Part shown: positions 1 through 8,324 of the stretch, one piece after another
Layout: every line of letters starts with the position of its first letter
Numbering within the stretch: position 1 is the stretch's first letter
Origin: Prochlorococcus marinus CUG1416
Lineage (GTDB): Bacteria; Cyanobacteriota; Cyanobacteriia; PCC-6307; Cyanobiaceae
Direction: 5' to 3'
NCBI RefSeq assembly: GCF_017695965.1
Contig: NZ_JAAORM010000001.1
Span: 124,001 to 188,000, forward strand
DNA length: 64,000 nt
The notes under the pieces: generated by a model
Seen by the model: only the letters and a program-made list of their open reading frames with translations
What the model was told of the DNA's origin: nothing
The model's database searches: none
Position numbers and translations under genes: made by a program

Positions 1-1
1 T

Positions 2-850
2 TTTACATATCTAGTTGCTTATTCAAGTCATTATGAAGGGAAGTTAAAATTACCATGGCCCTCTAAATTTTTTTTGAATTCAAAAAAGGCAAAAAAAATA
101 TATACAAGAGATTTTCTTACGGCTAATGATTTAACTTCCCAATTAAAAAAGACAGTATCTTTTTTTGGTAATCCATTTATGGATAAGTATTTTTTTAGAG
201 GTAAAGAATTAAAGAAATCTGACTTTAGTATTGGACTATTTCCAGGTAGTAGATTTCCCGAGATTTTAAATAATTTTGTTTTGATTTTAGAAGTTTTAGA
301 GGCTCTTTCAGATTTAAGTTATTTTCAAAAAATTGAATTTAATTTTGCAATAGTTAATGCTCTATCTTCATCCAAAATAATGGAGATCTTTGAAAATAGA
401 AAATGGTTATACCTAGAGAAAATAAATGAGAAGAATCTCTTGAAATTTCAATATAAATCTTTAACGGTGAATTTATATTGGAATACTTTTGACGAAATAT
501 TATTGAAAAGTAGATTATGTATCAGCATGGCAGGCACAGCAGCAGAGCAGGCGATTGGATTAGGTAAACCTGTTATTCAGATTGAAGGGAAAGGCCCACA
601 ATTTACAAAATCTTTTGCAGAAGCGCAAAGACGTTTGCTTGGAAAATATGTTTTTTGTGCAACTAATTATAAAAATAAGAATGATCAAATAAATCAAACA
701 ATAAGATTGATTATACAAGTAATATACCTAATTAAGCTAAATAAGAAGTTTTTGATTTCATGTCATGAAAATGCAAAAAAAAGACTAGGTGAAAACAAAG
801 CTTGTATTAAGATGGTTGATGATATGAATTTTGTTATTAAATATGACTAA
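2..850 (+). CDS. LpxB-related lipid-A-disaccharide synthase-like protein (5' partial)
   Basis: The reading frame is open from the window edge, so the N-terminus lies outside; the TTG at 74 is only the first permitted start inside the window. The visible part carries a GLFPGSR segment like the LPGSR motif of LpxB-type glycosyltransferases. Near the end it has a conserved stretch (MAGTAAEQAIGLGKPVIQ, then a PQF segment) like the UDP-sugar-binding C-terminal half of this GT-B fold. It probably belongs to the cyanobacterial LpxB-related family rather than bona fide LpxB, whose substrate here is unknown. The stop codon overlaps the start of the next gene by 8 nt, suggesting translational coupling. 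Confidence 0.75.
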   Translation, partial: FTYLVAYSSHYEGKLKLPWPSKFFLNSKKAKKIYTRDFLTANDLTSQLKKTVSFFGNPFMDKYFFRGKELKKSDFSIGLFPGSRFPEILNNFVLILEVLEALSDLSYFQKIEFNFAIVNALSSSKIMEIFENRKWLYLEKINEKNLLKFQYKSLTVNLYWNTFDEILLKSRLCISMAGTAAEQAIGLGKPVIQIEGKGPQFTKSFAEAQRRLLGKYVFCATNYKNKNDQINQTIRLIIQVIYLIKLNKKFLISCHENAKKRLGENKACIKMVDDMNFVIKYD

Positions 851-1112
851 CGAAGATAATCAAAATAACTTAAAACAAATAATCGATAATTTATTGTTAA
901 TAAATTTATTTATAGTAATTTTTTTTGCAATATTTTTTGGTTTTGCCATAATTATGCAATTAAATGGAATATTCATTTTTATTAATTTTATTCAGATAGT
1001 TTGGAATCCTCTTATAGTTCCACTAATAACAATTCTAATTATTGGTGCTTTAGTAAATGGTTTTAATTCTTGGTGGAGGCGGAAATTGCTTTCTCAAGAA
1101 GAGGATATTTAA
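843..1112 (+). CDS. Small two-span membrane protein, hypothetical
   Basis: The 89-residue product begins at ATG 843, which overlaps the upstream stop (ATGACTAA). A TTG at 831 would add four residues but is less likely. There is an acidic, Asn-rich cytosolic N-terminus, then two hydrophobic segments (roughly residues 18-40 and 48-72), then a basic WWRRK tail, which suggests two membrane spans with both ends inside by the positive-inside rule. I do not recognise the family. Its tight linkage to the LpxB-like gene suggests a shared role in envelope metabolism, which is inference. The last 50 nt overlap the end of the convergent epimerase gene. Confidence 0.6.
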   Translation: MTNEDNQNNLKQIIDNLLLINLFIVIFFAIFFGFAIIMQLNGIFIFINFIQIVWNPLIVPLITILIIGALVNGFNSWWRRKLLSQEEDI

Positions 1113-1989
1113 AATTAAAATTTCTGAGTTTTTTGCTTATTACCTTTTGTCCTTCTAATACAACTTTTGATCCATCTCCTAACAAAATTTTTAGAACTGC
1201 TCCTGGTACTGGTAGTAAATTAGGTCTATTAAGGCATTTACCTAAAGTCTTAGAAAAATCCTTCATTAATACTGGGTTTGGTGCAACAGCGTTAAATACG
1301 CCTGAATACTTTTTATCAACTAATGATTTAGTTATTAAGGCACATAAATCCCTTCGATGAATCCAACTCATCCATTGCATACCATCTCCAATTGGCCCAC
1401 CTAATCCAATTTTAAATACAGGAAGCATTTTTCCTAAGGCACCTCCATCTGCTTCCAGAACAATTCCAATTCTAAAAATAACTAACCTTGAGAAAAATGG
1501 TTTTTCAGCAGCAACTGCTTCCCATCGTTTGCAAAGATTAGCTAAAAAGTCTTTCCCTCCAATACTATTTTCAGTGAATTCATCCGACAAACTTGTCCCG
1601 TAATAACCAATTGCTGATCCATTTATAATAACTTTTGGATTGATTTTGAAATTTTTAAGTGTCTCCATCATAAATTGCGTGGTATTAATTCTACTATTTT
1701 CAATTTCCTGTTTTTGTGAATAAGTCCATTTCTTTTCGGCTATGGGCTCTCCCATTAAGTTAATAATTCCATCTGTCTCTCTTAAAATACTTAGAAGATT
1801 TTCATTATTCCAGTTTTGTTTTTTTGATAAATCTATTTGAACAAATTTAAATTTATTGAAATCTAAATCAAGCTTTAATTTATTTATAGGTTTTCTACTT
1901 ACAATGTATATCTCGTGATTTTCATTAAGTAATGTTGGGACTAATTCTTTACCAACAAATCCAGTACAGCCAAGTAGTAAAAGACGCAT
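1063..1989 (-). CDS. NAD-dependent epimerase/dehydratase, YfcH/TIGR01777 family
   Basis: The 308-residue product starts with a Rossmann nucleotide-binding motif (GCTGFVG, residues 7-13). It continues with the family's INLMGEPIAEKKW and NGSAIGYYG segments, where the Tyr lies in the catalytic YxxxK-like region. It ends with a C-terminal domain typical of the TIGR01777 extended short-chain dehydrogenases, formerly annotated as cell-division inhibitor SulA homologues. The length is normal for the family. The physiological substrate is unknown. The 3' end overlaps the convergent small membrane protein gene by 50 nt, so the two mRNAs would be antisense to each other there. Confidence 0.85.
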   Translation of the reverse strand: MRLLLLGCTGFVGKELVPTLLNENHEIYIVSRKPINKLKLDLDFNKFKFVQIDLSKKQNWNNENLLSILRETDGIINLMGEPIAEKKWTYSQKQEIENSRINTTQFMMETLKNFKINPKVIINGSAIGYYGTSLSDEFTENSIGGKDFLANLCKRWEAVAAEKPFFSRLVIFRIGIVLEADGGALGKMLPVFKIGLGGPIGDGMQWMSWIHRRDLCALITKSLVDKKYSGVFNAVAPNPVLMKDFSKTLGKCLNRPNLLPVPGAVLKILLGDGSKVVLEGQKVISKKLRNFNFKYPLLEKAISASTKN

Positions 1990-2090
1990 ATTTTATAGAT
2001 GTTTACCATTTAAGGCTATTAAATTTTTTAGAGGTTTGTAATTATTATTCCATAATCAGTTTTTTTAAATATTTTTCAAACAAGATTTTG

Positions 2091-2096
2091 TATAAT
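2091..2096 (+). promoter_or_regulatory. Candidate -10 box for ndhO
   Basis: A perfect TATAAT lies 28 nt upstream of the ndhO ATG, in a 135-nt divergent intergenic region. No clear -35 box is visible, which is common for cyanobacterial promoters. The assignment rests on motif and position only. Confidence 0.4.
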
Positions 2097-2124
2097 AAAT
2101 TTCAAATAACTGCATAGATTTATT

Positions 2125-2361
2125 ATGACAGATTCTATTCCACAGAAACCTCTCAAGAAGGGAAGCTTAGTTTTTGTCGATAGAGTAAATTATATCAAAA
2201 GTATTGAGTCCCTTGCCAGTGATGATGATTTACCTAATTATATTTTTGAAGGTCCTGGGGAGATTCTTGCCGTCAAAGAAGAATATGCTCAAGTTCGATG
2301 GCGAAGACCTGTGCCAGATGTTTGGTTGAAATTAGATCAACTTAAAGAATATATTCAATGA
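2125..2361 (+). CDS. ndhO: NAD(P)H-quinone oxidoreductase subunit O
   Basis: This 78-residue protein matches NdhO, an oxygenic-photosynthesis-specific subunit of the thylakoid NDH-1 complex, which takes part in respiratory and cyclic electron flow. Diagnostic segments are the KKGSLVFVDR start, the FEGPGEIL segment and the VRWRRPVPDVWL segment near the C-terminus. The length is normal. It has its own likely promoter (TATAAT at 2091) and is convergent with the J-domain gene, whose stop is 10 nt away. Four other loci in this window hold further NDH-1 subunits. Confidence 0.95.
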   Translation: MTDSIPQKPLKKGSLVFVDRVNYIKSIESLASDDDLPNYIFEGPGEILAVKEEYAQVRWRRPVPDVWLKLDQLKEYIQ

Positions 2362-2371
2362 AATTTTATTT

Positions 2372-3049
2372 TTAAAAATTTTTATTTTTTTTCTCTATTA
2401 CCATCTTTGATTGAATTCTTTTTGCTTCTTTAATCATTTCTTTACCATCAAATAAGTAATCATCTACGTATCCTTGTGTATATCTATCAAACTCTAATAG
2501 TGCATCTTTAACTTGTGAAAAACAATGATAAAGATCTAAACCTAAAGCTGAAATAGATTTTGGTACTAACTTTTTATTATAAATTTTTTCAACTTTTTCT
2601 ATTTTCTTTTGGGAAAGGCGGATATAAATGCAAAAATTTTCCATTAATTGGTCATCATAAGTATCCGCAGATAGTGCTTTTATTTCATTATTCAAAGGTT
2701 TAATTATTTGGCTAATTAATCTATTTATCGGCAGGTAAATCTCTTTTATCCATGTTTCAACTTCTTTGTCTTTAATTGATGAATTATATTTTTTTGAATT
2801 AAATTTCTCTTCCCAATTTTCCTTTAATGAGTCAAATGAGCCCTTGGAAGGAAACATTTTTCTATCATATTCAGCTTTTTTTATAGGGTCATTTAGATTC
2901 TCCCAGGCATTTTGTATTGCAAAAAATCGTTCTTTGTCTCCGCCTGCATCAGGATGATGCTTCTTAACTAAAGAACGATATGAAGATTTAATTTCACTTT
3001 TGGTTGCATTTTTTTCAAGACCTAATTCTTCATAAAAGTTTTTTCCCAT
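2372..3049 (-). CDS. J-domain (DnaJ-like) protein
   Basis: Residues about 4-65 form a canonical J domain with the HPD tripeptide at 32-34, which stimulates the ATPase of Hsp70 (DnaK). There is no Gly/Phe-rich linker, zinc-finger region or DnaJ C-terminal substrate domain. The remaining 160 residues are a charged, helical region I do not recognise, so this is a type III J protein with unknown clients. It lies 14 nt downstream of cysK on the same strand, so the two may be co-transcribed. Confidence 0.85.
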   Translation of the reverse strand: MGKNFYEELGLEKNATKSEIKSSYRSLVKKHHPDAGGDKERFFAIQNAWENLNDPIKKAEYDRKMFPSKGSFDSLKENWEEKFNSKKYNSSIKDKEVETWIKEIYLPINRLISQIIKPLNNEIKALSADTYDDQLMENFCIYIRLSQKKIEKVEKIYNKKLVPKSISALGLDLYHCFSQVKDALLEFDRYTQGYVDDYLFDGKEMIKEAKRIQSKMVIEKKNKNF

Positions 3050-3063
3050 TTTTTCAAGATGTA

Positions 3064-4032
3064 CTAAAGATAACCATCTTGTCGAGCTTGAACTGAAGTA
3101 TTAGATTCAAACATTGCGGTTGATAAATATCTTTCACCAAAACTTGGAAGAATCACTATCAATCTTTTATTTATTAGGTCTTTCCTTTCTCCGATTTTTA
3201 TTGTTGCAGCTAATGCTGCACCGCTGCTTATGCCCGATAACAGACCTTCTAATCGAGCTAATAAACGTCCATAATAAAACGCTTCATCATCATCTATTTG
3301 TATAATTTCGTCTATTAATTTAGTATTCAGAACTTTCGGTACGAAACCAGCTCCTATCCCTTGAATAGAATGAGATCCTGCTTGTTCTCCAGAAATAACA
3401 GCACTTTTTTTGGGCTCAACGGCATAAATTTTGCAACTTGGATTCACTTTTTTTAAAAAACGTGCGCAACCTGTTATTGTTCCTCCTGTCCCTACTCCTA
3501 TAACGAGTCCATCTAAATTATTGTTAGATTGAGCCCATATTTCTGGCCCAGTTGTTCTTTCGTGAATATCAGGATTAGCGAAGTTTTCAAATTGATTAAA
3601 TTGATAGCTATTAGTGATGCTTGAAGACAACTCATTAGCTAAATTTAAAGCTCCTGTCATTCCTTCATTCCCTGGAGTTAGCTGTAATTCTGCACCATAA
3701 GCTCTCAACATTGCCCTTCTCTCAATACTCATCGTGTCTGGCATAGTTAATATCAATTTGTAGCCTTTAGCTGCAGCAACCATTGCTAATGCAATTCCAG
3801 TATTACCACTCGTCGCTTCAATTAATGTTGTTTTATCTGGTGTAATCAATCCTTCTTCTTCAGCTTTACATAACATTGAATAAGCAATGCGATCTTTAAC
3901 AGACGCTGATGGATTAAAACTTTCAAGCTTGGCTATTATTTCTGGATAACTATTAAAGTACTTTCTGATTCGATTTAATTTCACTAATGGGGTATCGCCA
4001 ACCAGAGAAGTAATATCATTTGCTATTTCCAT
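3064..4032 (-). CDS. cysK: Cysteine synthase (O-acetylserine sulfhydrylase)
   Basis: This PLP enzyme makes cysteine from O-acetylserine and sulfide. The PLP-binding lysine sits in the PSASVKDR segment (K46). The EATSGNTG substrate/PLP loop follows at about residue 69, and the GTGGTITG phosphate-binding loop at about 180. The 322-residue length is normal. CysK and CysM cannot be separated confidently by eye; the GISSGAA motif near the C-terminus fits CysK-type enzymes. A J-domain gene follows 14 nt downstream. The start at 4032 is the first in-frame ATG before a conserved N-terminus. Confidence 0.93.
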   Translation of the reverse strand: MEIANDITSLVGDTPLVKLNRIRKYFNSYPEIIAKLESFNPSASVKDRIAYSMLCKAEEEGLITPDKTTLIEATSGNTGIALAMVAAAKGYKLILTMPDTMSIERRAMLRAYGAELQLTPGNEGMTGALNLANELSSSITNSYQFNQFENFANPDIHERTTGPEIWAQSNNNLDGLVIGVGTGGTITGCARFLKKVNPSCKIYAVEPKKSAVISGEQAGSHSIQGIGAGFVPKVLNTKLIDEIIQIDDDEAFYYGRLLARLEGLLSGISSGAALAATIKIGERKDLINKRLIVILPSFGERYLSTAMFESNTSVQARQDGYL

Positions 4033-4136
4033 GAAATCATTATTTAAATTGCAAAATTAAATCTCCTTCTTACATAATAAATGTATTGAAAGATCTTTTA
4101 TATAATTTTCGCAAAAGAATTTAATCTAAAATAACT

Positions 4137-4149
4137 TTCTTAGTAAGAA
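4137..4149. promoter_or_regulatory. 13-nt inverted repeat upstream of the 4186 operon
   Basis: TTCTTA-G-TAAGAA has perfect 6-bp arms with a 1-nt centre. It lies 37 nt upstream of the next start codon in the divergent region between cysK and the small-protein/ABC pair. It is short and AT-rich, so it could be chance; it may be an operator for either direction. Confidence 0.25.
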
Positions 4150-4185
4150 TATTGATTATTATAAAAGGGAGTTTTGATAATTATT

Positions 4186-4458
4186 ATGTATTCGCTTGAA
4201 CTAAGTCTTAGATATTCACCTTTTCCGATTTCAATTCAGAAGAAAGAATTAGAGGATGTTAAAAGAATTTATGATGACATAAAAAATTCGATGAATGAAA
4301 CTGTAGAAACTTCAAATTTGATTGAATTAAGGTGTGACAAAGTTCAAGATAAATTAATTGCTGTCAGAGCTCAAGAAATTATTGCTGTTCAGATATATGA
4401 AAAATCATCAGTAGCAGGAGGCGCTAAAAGACCAGGATTTTCTCTCAACATAGACTAA
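4186..4458 (+). CDS. Conserved-looking small protein, unknown function
   Basis: The 90-residue product starts at ATG 4186, with a purine-rich AAAGGGAG 14 nt upstream. A TTG at 4174 would add four residues but sits directly on that site. It has no membrane span or signal peptide and no motif I can name. The C-terminal AGGAKRPGF segment looks like a conserved loop. The ABC ATPase gene starts 8 nt after its stop, so the two form an operon. I recall similar ORFs in marine picocyanobacteria but cannot verify that here. Confidence 0.7.
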   Translation: MYSLELSLRYSPFPISIQKKELEDVKRIYDDIKNSMNETVETSNLIELRCDKVQDKLIAVRAQEIIAVQIYEKSSVAGGAKRPGFSLNID

Positions 4459-4466
4459 TAAAAGTA

Positions 4467-5141
4467 ATGAGATATTCTTTTGACAATGAAATACCTCATA
4501 TACATTTTAAAGATGTCTCTTTTTCATATCCTGAAAAAAAAGAAAATTTAATTTTTAAATGTAATTTCTCAATTAAAAAACCTGGATTTTGGATGGTTGT
4601 TGGTAAAAATGGCAGTGGAAAAAGTACTCTTTTAAAATTAATAAATGGAATAATTAAACCTCAAAATGGAATCGTTAAATGTAAAGCAAATGTTGGTATG
4701 GTATTTCAAAATCCTGATCATCAAATATTGATGCCAAATTGCAGGAGCGAACTTCTTCTTAATATTAATCAAAATTTAAGTGATAATGAAATTACTAAAA
4801 AAATTGACTATGTGCTCGATCAGGTGGGATTAATTGGTTTTGAAAAGAGACCAGTACACACTTTAAGTGGTGGACAAAAACAACGCTTAACTATTGCATG
4901 CGCTCTTATTAGTAATAAAAATTTTATTCTTTTGGATGAGCCTACATCTTTACTTGATCAAAGCAGCCAATTAAAAGTTATAAGAACTCTGAAAAATCTT
5001 ACAAATGATCATAAAAAACCTTTATCTGCTTTATGGATTACTCACCGTTATGAAGAATTAACTTATGCTGATGCAGTAGCAGAGTTGAAAAATGGTTTTT
5101 TATCTAGCTGGCAAGAACCATCAAAATTTCAATATAATTAA
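4467..5141 (+). CDS. ABC transporter ATP-binding protein, CbiO/EcfA-like
   Basis: All nucleotide-binding-domain motifs are present: Walker A GKNGSGKST (46-54), Q-loop QNPDHQ (81-86), signature LSGGQ (133-137), Walker B FILLDEP (153-159) and H-loop His193. The QNPDHQ Q-loop is typical of energy-coupling-factor and cobalt-type ATPases. At 224 residues it is a bare ATPase with no fused membrane domain. No permease or substrate-binding gene is next to it, so the substrate is unknown; cobalt, nickel, biotin or another vitamin are possibilities from family knowledge only. Confidence 0.88.
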   Translation: MRYSFDNEIPHIHFKDVSFSYPEKKENLIFKCNFSIKKPGFWMVVGKNGSGKSTLLKLINGIIKPQNGIVKCKANVGMVFQNPDHQILMPNCRSELLLNINQNLSDNEITKKIDYVLDQVGLIGFEKRPVHTLSGGQKQRLTIACALISNKNFILLDEPTSLLDQSSQLKVIRTLKNLTNDHKKPLSALWITHRYEELTYADAVAELKNGFLSSWQEPSKFQYN

Positions 5142-5190
5142 TTCTTTTACTTGTCATATGGCACTTTAAAGAGCTAAATTCATTTTATAT

Positions 5191-5262
<72 letters not shown>

Positions 5263-5288
5263 TTCAATTTTAAGATTTAACTTTCAGG

Positions 5289-5312
5289 AGACTTCAATAG
5301 AAGTCTTTTTTT
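5289..5312 (+). terminator. Rho-independent terminator of tRNA-Asn
   Basis: A perfect 7-bp stem AGACTTC/GAAGTCT with loop AATA is followed by a run of six T residues. It lies 27 nt after the tRNA, which it presumably terminates. Confidence 0.85.
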
Positions 5313-5329
5313 ATTGATTGGAGGTTTGA

Positions 5330-5351
5330 TGGTGGGGAAATGGTGGGGAAA
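5330..5351. repeat. Tandem 11-bp repeat TGGTGGGGAAA x2
   Basis: Two exact head-to-tail copies of TGGTGGGGAAA lie inside the 169-bp segment between the tRNA 3'-end copies. The G-rich strand is striking in this AT-rich context. It could be recombinase arm-type sites or the remains of an element; that reading is inference. Confidence 0.6.
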
Positions 5352-5419
5352 TATATCAAAATCGCAAAATTCTTATCTCATATTCAGTCATACACCTTCA
5401 GGAAACATCACCCCGACTA

Positions 5420-5433
5420 CCGCCCGGGGAGTT
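5420..5433 (+). repeat. Direct repeat copy B: orphan tRNA-Asn 3' end
   Basis: Exact 14-nt match to 5251-5264, but with no tRNA body in front of it. It is followed by a second copy of the terminator region. Together with copy A it brackets 155 bp and looks like an attL/attR-type scar. Confidence 0.7.
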
Positions 5434-5456
5434 TACTTTCTTAATTTAACTTTTTA

Positions 5457-5481
5457 AAGACTCATTTAAGAGTCTTTTTTT
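5457..5481 (+). terminator. Second, diverged copy of the tRNA terminator
   Basis: Stem AAGACTC/GAGTCTT with a 6-nt loop and a T run. It aligns with the terminator at 5289 at the same 169-nt offset as the tRNA 3'-end copies, so it belongs to the same duplicated block. The stems differ in sequence but keep pairing, so the hairpin has been preserved. Confidence 0.75.
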
Positions 5482-5808
5482 ATGAATCAATTTTGATGAA
5501 AACTTGAATCAAAAAAACTATCTAAAAAAATCTAAAGTTTATTATAAGTAAATATAAGAGTAGTTTAATCTAATATTATATTTAGAACAGTAGTGAGAGC
5601 ATTTACAAACTATAATAAAATACTGTATATATATTAATTTAATAGCTAAATATCAGTAGTTTTAACTACAGTTTATAGAACACAATGTCTATTCTTATTA
5701 ATAAAAGATCTCAGTAATAAAAACTTTAGTTCTTTGTTTGATTTATCAGGTCCAATGGTCAATTGATGTTTTTTTGAATATGTTTTGAATCACTCTTTTC
5801 ATGAAGTT
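5482..5808. other. AT-rich non-coding stretch after the tRNA-Asn scar
   Basis: No credible ORF is visible on either strand. There is a perfect TATAAT at 5611-5616 (plus strand) that could start a small RNA, and an inverted repeat GTAGTT-TT-AACTAC at 5656-5669. I see no tRNA or terminator T-run hairpin here. Part may be the 3' UTR of the minus-strand ORF that ends at 5809. Confidence 0.5.
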
Positions 5809-6201
5809 CTAGTCATTCCACATATCCTTTTTCTCTTTATCTAAATTATTCCTTTCAAGTAATTCTAACCTTTGTTTTTGCGGATCTATTTCAGTGTCAA
5901 TTAAGTTTTTATCGTCACTATATTTTGTTTGTATTTCTAAAATAATTATTTCAAATTGCTCTCCAAAAAATTCTGACATTTCTCTCCATGCTTCCATTTC
6001 TTCTTCTTTATCGATAGTATCGTTTATCTGATGAGAAATAATTTCTAGTACATATTGTTTAAGTTCTTCATGACTCATCGATTCAACTTTTTTTTGAATA
6101 TAAAATTCTTTAAGATTTTCTAGTTGTTTTTTTGATAAATCAGAATAGATAAATGACTTCTTTTTCATAAATACTGAGATTTTTTTTAATATAGACAACA
6201 T
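5809..6201 (-). CDS. Hypothetical small charged protein in the tRNA-Asn region
   Basis: The start is unclear. GTG 6216, ATG 6201 and ATG 6168 are all in frame and none has a good ribosome binding site; 6201 is taken here (130 residues). The product is highly charged and probably all-helical, with a run of Lys at the N-terminus, a middle EELKQYVLEIISHQ helix and an acidic middle and tail. It has no signal peptide, membrane span or Cys cluster. It resembles small proteins that I recall recurring in Prochlorococcus islands, but I cannot confirm that. It is the only gene between tRNA-Asn and rpaA and is probably accessory. Confidence 0.55.
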   Translation of the reverse strand: MLSILKKISVFMKKKSFIYSDLSKKQLENLKEFYIQKKVESMSHEELKQYVLEIISHQINDTIDKEEEMEAWREMSEFFGEQFEIIILEIQTKYSDDKNLIDTEIDPQKQRLELLERNNLDKEKKDMWND

Positions 6202-6216
6202 TCCCAACTTAAACAC

Positions 6217-6575
6217 TCAGAAAAAATATAAAACTAAAAAATATCAATTTAGACCTCATTGAGAACTGAGATTTATCATTGAATTACATTTTTAGACCAT
6301 TTAACTGGACACTTTGGATTTAGATATTCCTTAAATTTGGATCACTATTTATGCCGAATATTCTTCTAATTATTAAGAAATAGTTAACAAAATCGAAAGA
6401 AATTGTAAAATTTAAACTCTTTTAAAATTTGAAATTTCTCTCTAATACCATGCCATTATTGATTTGGTTGATAAATTTAATTGATAAAATTGTTTACATT
6501 AATTCAGCAATCTTTCTAAATTCTTGAGAGAATTGTATTACAAAAAATTAATTTTAATTTAATAGTCTATAAAAT
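6217..6575. other. Long AT-rich leader region upstream of rpaA
   Basis: 359 nt without a credible ORF between the accessory ORF and rpaA. It presumably holds the rpaA promoter and a long 5' UTR, which would suit a regulated master regulator. A half-site resembling an RpaB (HLR1) element, TTTACATT at 6492-6499, is visible but its second half is poor. No riboswitch or tRNA-like fold is apparent. Confidence 0.4.
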
Positions 6576-7358
6576 ATGAAAATTTCAATCCTTTTAATTG
6601 AAGATGATCTTGATATGCGTGATTTGGTAGCTAGGCATCTAGAACATTCTGGATTCGATGTTCAAAGAGCTGAAGATGGCATTAAAGGGCAAGCATTAGC
6701 TCTTCAATACACACCAGATTTAATACTTTTAGATTTAATGTTGCCAAGTGTTGATGGGTTAACTTTATGTCAGCGCCTTAGAAGGGATGAAAGAACATCA
6801 AATATTCCAATTTTGATGATAACAGCATTGGGTGGCCTTAAAGATAAAGTTACCGGTTTTAATTCTGGAGCTGATGACTACATTACTAAACCATTTGATT
6901 TAGAAGAATTACATGTACGAATAAAAGCATTATTAAGGAGAACCAATAGAGCACAATTGAATTCTAGTAACCAGCAAGAAATTTTAAATTATGGACCTCT
7001 CACTCTTGTTCCAGAAAGATTTGAAGCTATCTGGTTTGAATCTCCTGTTAGATTAACGCATCTTGAATTTGAATTACTTCATTGCCTTTTACAGAGGCAT
7101 GGTCAAACTGTATCACCAGCATTAATTCTCAAAGAAGTTTGGGGATATGAACCTGACGATGATATTGAGACAATAAGAGTACATATTAGACACTTACGTA
7201 CTAAGCTAGAACCTGATCCACGTAAGCCTACATATATAAAAACTGTATATGGAGCGGGATATTGTCTTGAGTTACCTATTGGTGCTCAAGTTGAAACTGC
7301 CAAGCAAGAGTTTATTCAAGCAAGAAATCCTGATTTAATAAATGCTGCGATAGATTAA
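6576..7358 (+). CDS. rpaA: OmpR-family response regulator RpaA (circadian/phycobilisome-association regulator)
   Basis: The receiver domain (1-120) keeps the acidic pair D10/D11, phospho-acceptor D53, T83 and K105. The second domain is an OmpR/PhoB winged helix, with the recognition-helix segment [18 protein letters not shown]. The VWGYEPDD and [10 protein letters not shown] segments and the Asn/Ala-rich tail fit RpaA of marine cyanobacteria. RpaA is the output regulator of the KaiC-SasA clock in model cyanobacteria; Prochlorococcus has a reduced clock. It is monocistronic here with a long leader. The paralogue RpaB is at 13366. Confidence 0.9.
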   Translation: MKISILLIEDDLDMRDLVARHLEHSGFDVQRAEDGIKGQALALQYTPDLILLDLMLPSVDGLTLCQRLRRDERTSNIPILMITALGGLKDKVTGFNSGADDYITKPFDLEELHVRIKALLRRTNRAQLNSSNQQEILNYGPLTLVPERFEAIWFESPVRLTHLEFELLHCLLQRHGQTVSPALILKEVWGYEPDDDIETIRVHIRHLRTKLEPDPRKPTYIKTVYGAGYCLELPIGAQVETAKQEFIQARNPDLINAAID

Positions 7359-7361
7359 ATT

Positions 7362-8324
7362 TCACATATCCTCCATTGAAATTTTTAAAAAAGTAATTTC
7401 CCATGCCAACCTGGGTTGAATATTTTTTCTTAAGTGGAATTTTAAATTTTCAAGTTTTTTTACTACATCAACATTGTTTGTCTTTCTCCACCAAATAATT
7501 TGAATTAAATTGGCTAAACTAATCTGTTGATAAATCTCTAATTGTTCAGATATTAATTTAGATACTTTTAAAATTTCAAGACTATTTTTTAATGGAGAAT
7601 CTAATTTACTTATAATTTCATCTGATAATTCATTCCAAATTTCAATATTCTTTAATAGGTGCCTTGGCGATCCATTTGCAGAGTTTATCAAGTCTTGAAG
7701 TTTAAAATTTTTATTAATATTGAATTTAGAAGGATCTAAATAATCTTTTAAGATAGAATTTATTTGTTTACCAGAAAAGGATCGAAACCTGACTATTTGA
7801 CATCGTGAAATTACTGTATCTAAAAGAAGATTTAATTTTGATGTTAATAAAATAAAAATGCCATTACTAGGTTCTTCTAAGGTTTTTAATAGGCAATTTG
7901 AGGCTGCTTCGTTTAAAAGATGTGCATCAATAATTAAAATAACTTTTTTTTCTGAGTTTATTGATTTTTGACCAAGAAAAAATTTTATATTACGTATTTG
8001 AGAAATCTTAATAACCTCAGATCCACTTTTTGTTCTTTGTTCAAGATCCGAACTTTTTAATCTTTTAGCTTCCAAAAGAGCACTGGGTTCGATAATTAGA
8101 AAATCAGGATGGTTATTGTTGTTAATTCTCTCTTCAATATTCCTGCTCGGGGAAGATTGTTTGAAAATCTCTTTTATAAATTGAAAAGCAGTTTGTTTTT
8201 TTCCTACGCCTTCTGGACCATAAAATATATAACCATTAGCAAATGATTTGTTTTTAATTATGCTTTTAAGCCATTTATTGTGTTCTTCATTAAATAAAAA
8301 ATTATGTTTTTTAACCTCAATCAT
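7362..8324 (-). CDS. holB: DNA polymerase III delta' subunit (clamp loader)
   Basis: An AAA+ clamp-loader protein of 320 residues. It has an N-terminal P-loop GPEGVGKKQ (36-44), a conserved [11 protein letters not shown] segment of the delta'/DnaX family, and the SRCQ motif at about residue 174 that acts as the arginine-finger region. It loads the beta clamp together with DnaX and HolA. Its start overlaps the tmk stop by 4 nt, so copper ATPase, tmk and holB form a run in which translation is probably coupled. The holB-tmk pairing is common in bacteria. Confidence 0.9.
   Translation of the reverse strand: MIEVKKHNFLFNEEHNKWLKSIIKNKSFANGYIFYGPEGVGKKQTAFQFIKEIFKQSSPSRNIEERINNNNHPDFLIIEPSALLEAKRLKSSDLEQRTKSGSEVIKISQIRNIKFFLGQKSINSEKKVILIIDAHLLNEAASNCLLKTLEEPSNGIFILLTSKLNLLLDTVISRCQIVRFRSFSGKQINSILKDYLDPSKFNINKNFKLQDLINSANGSPRHLLKNIEIWNELSDEIISKLDSPLKNSLEILKVSKLISEQLEIYQQISLANLIQIIWWRKTNNVDVVKKLENLKFHLRKNIQPRLAWEITFLKISMEDM

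Noticed and set aside
1932..2117. Plus-strand 61-residue ORF across the epimerase start and the ndhO promoter
   Set aside because: It overlaps a conserved N-terminus on the other strand, is of low complexity, and no related protein is recognised.
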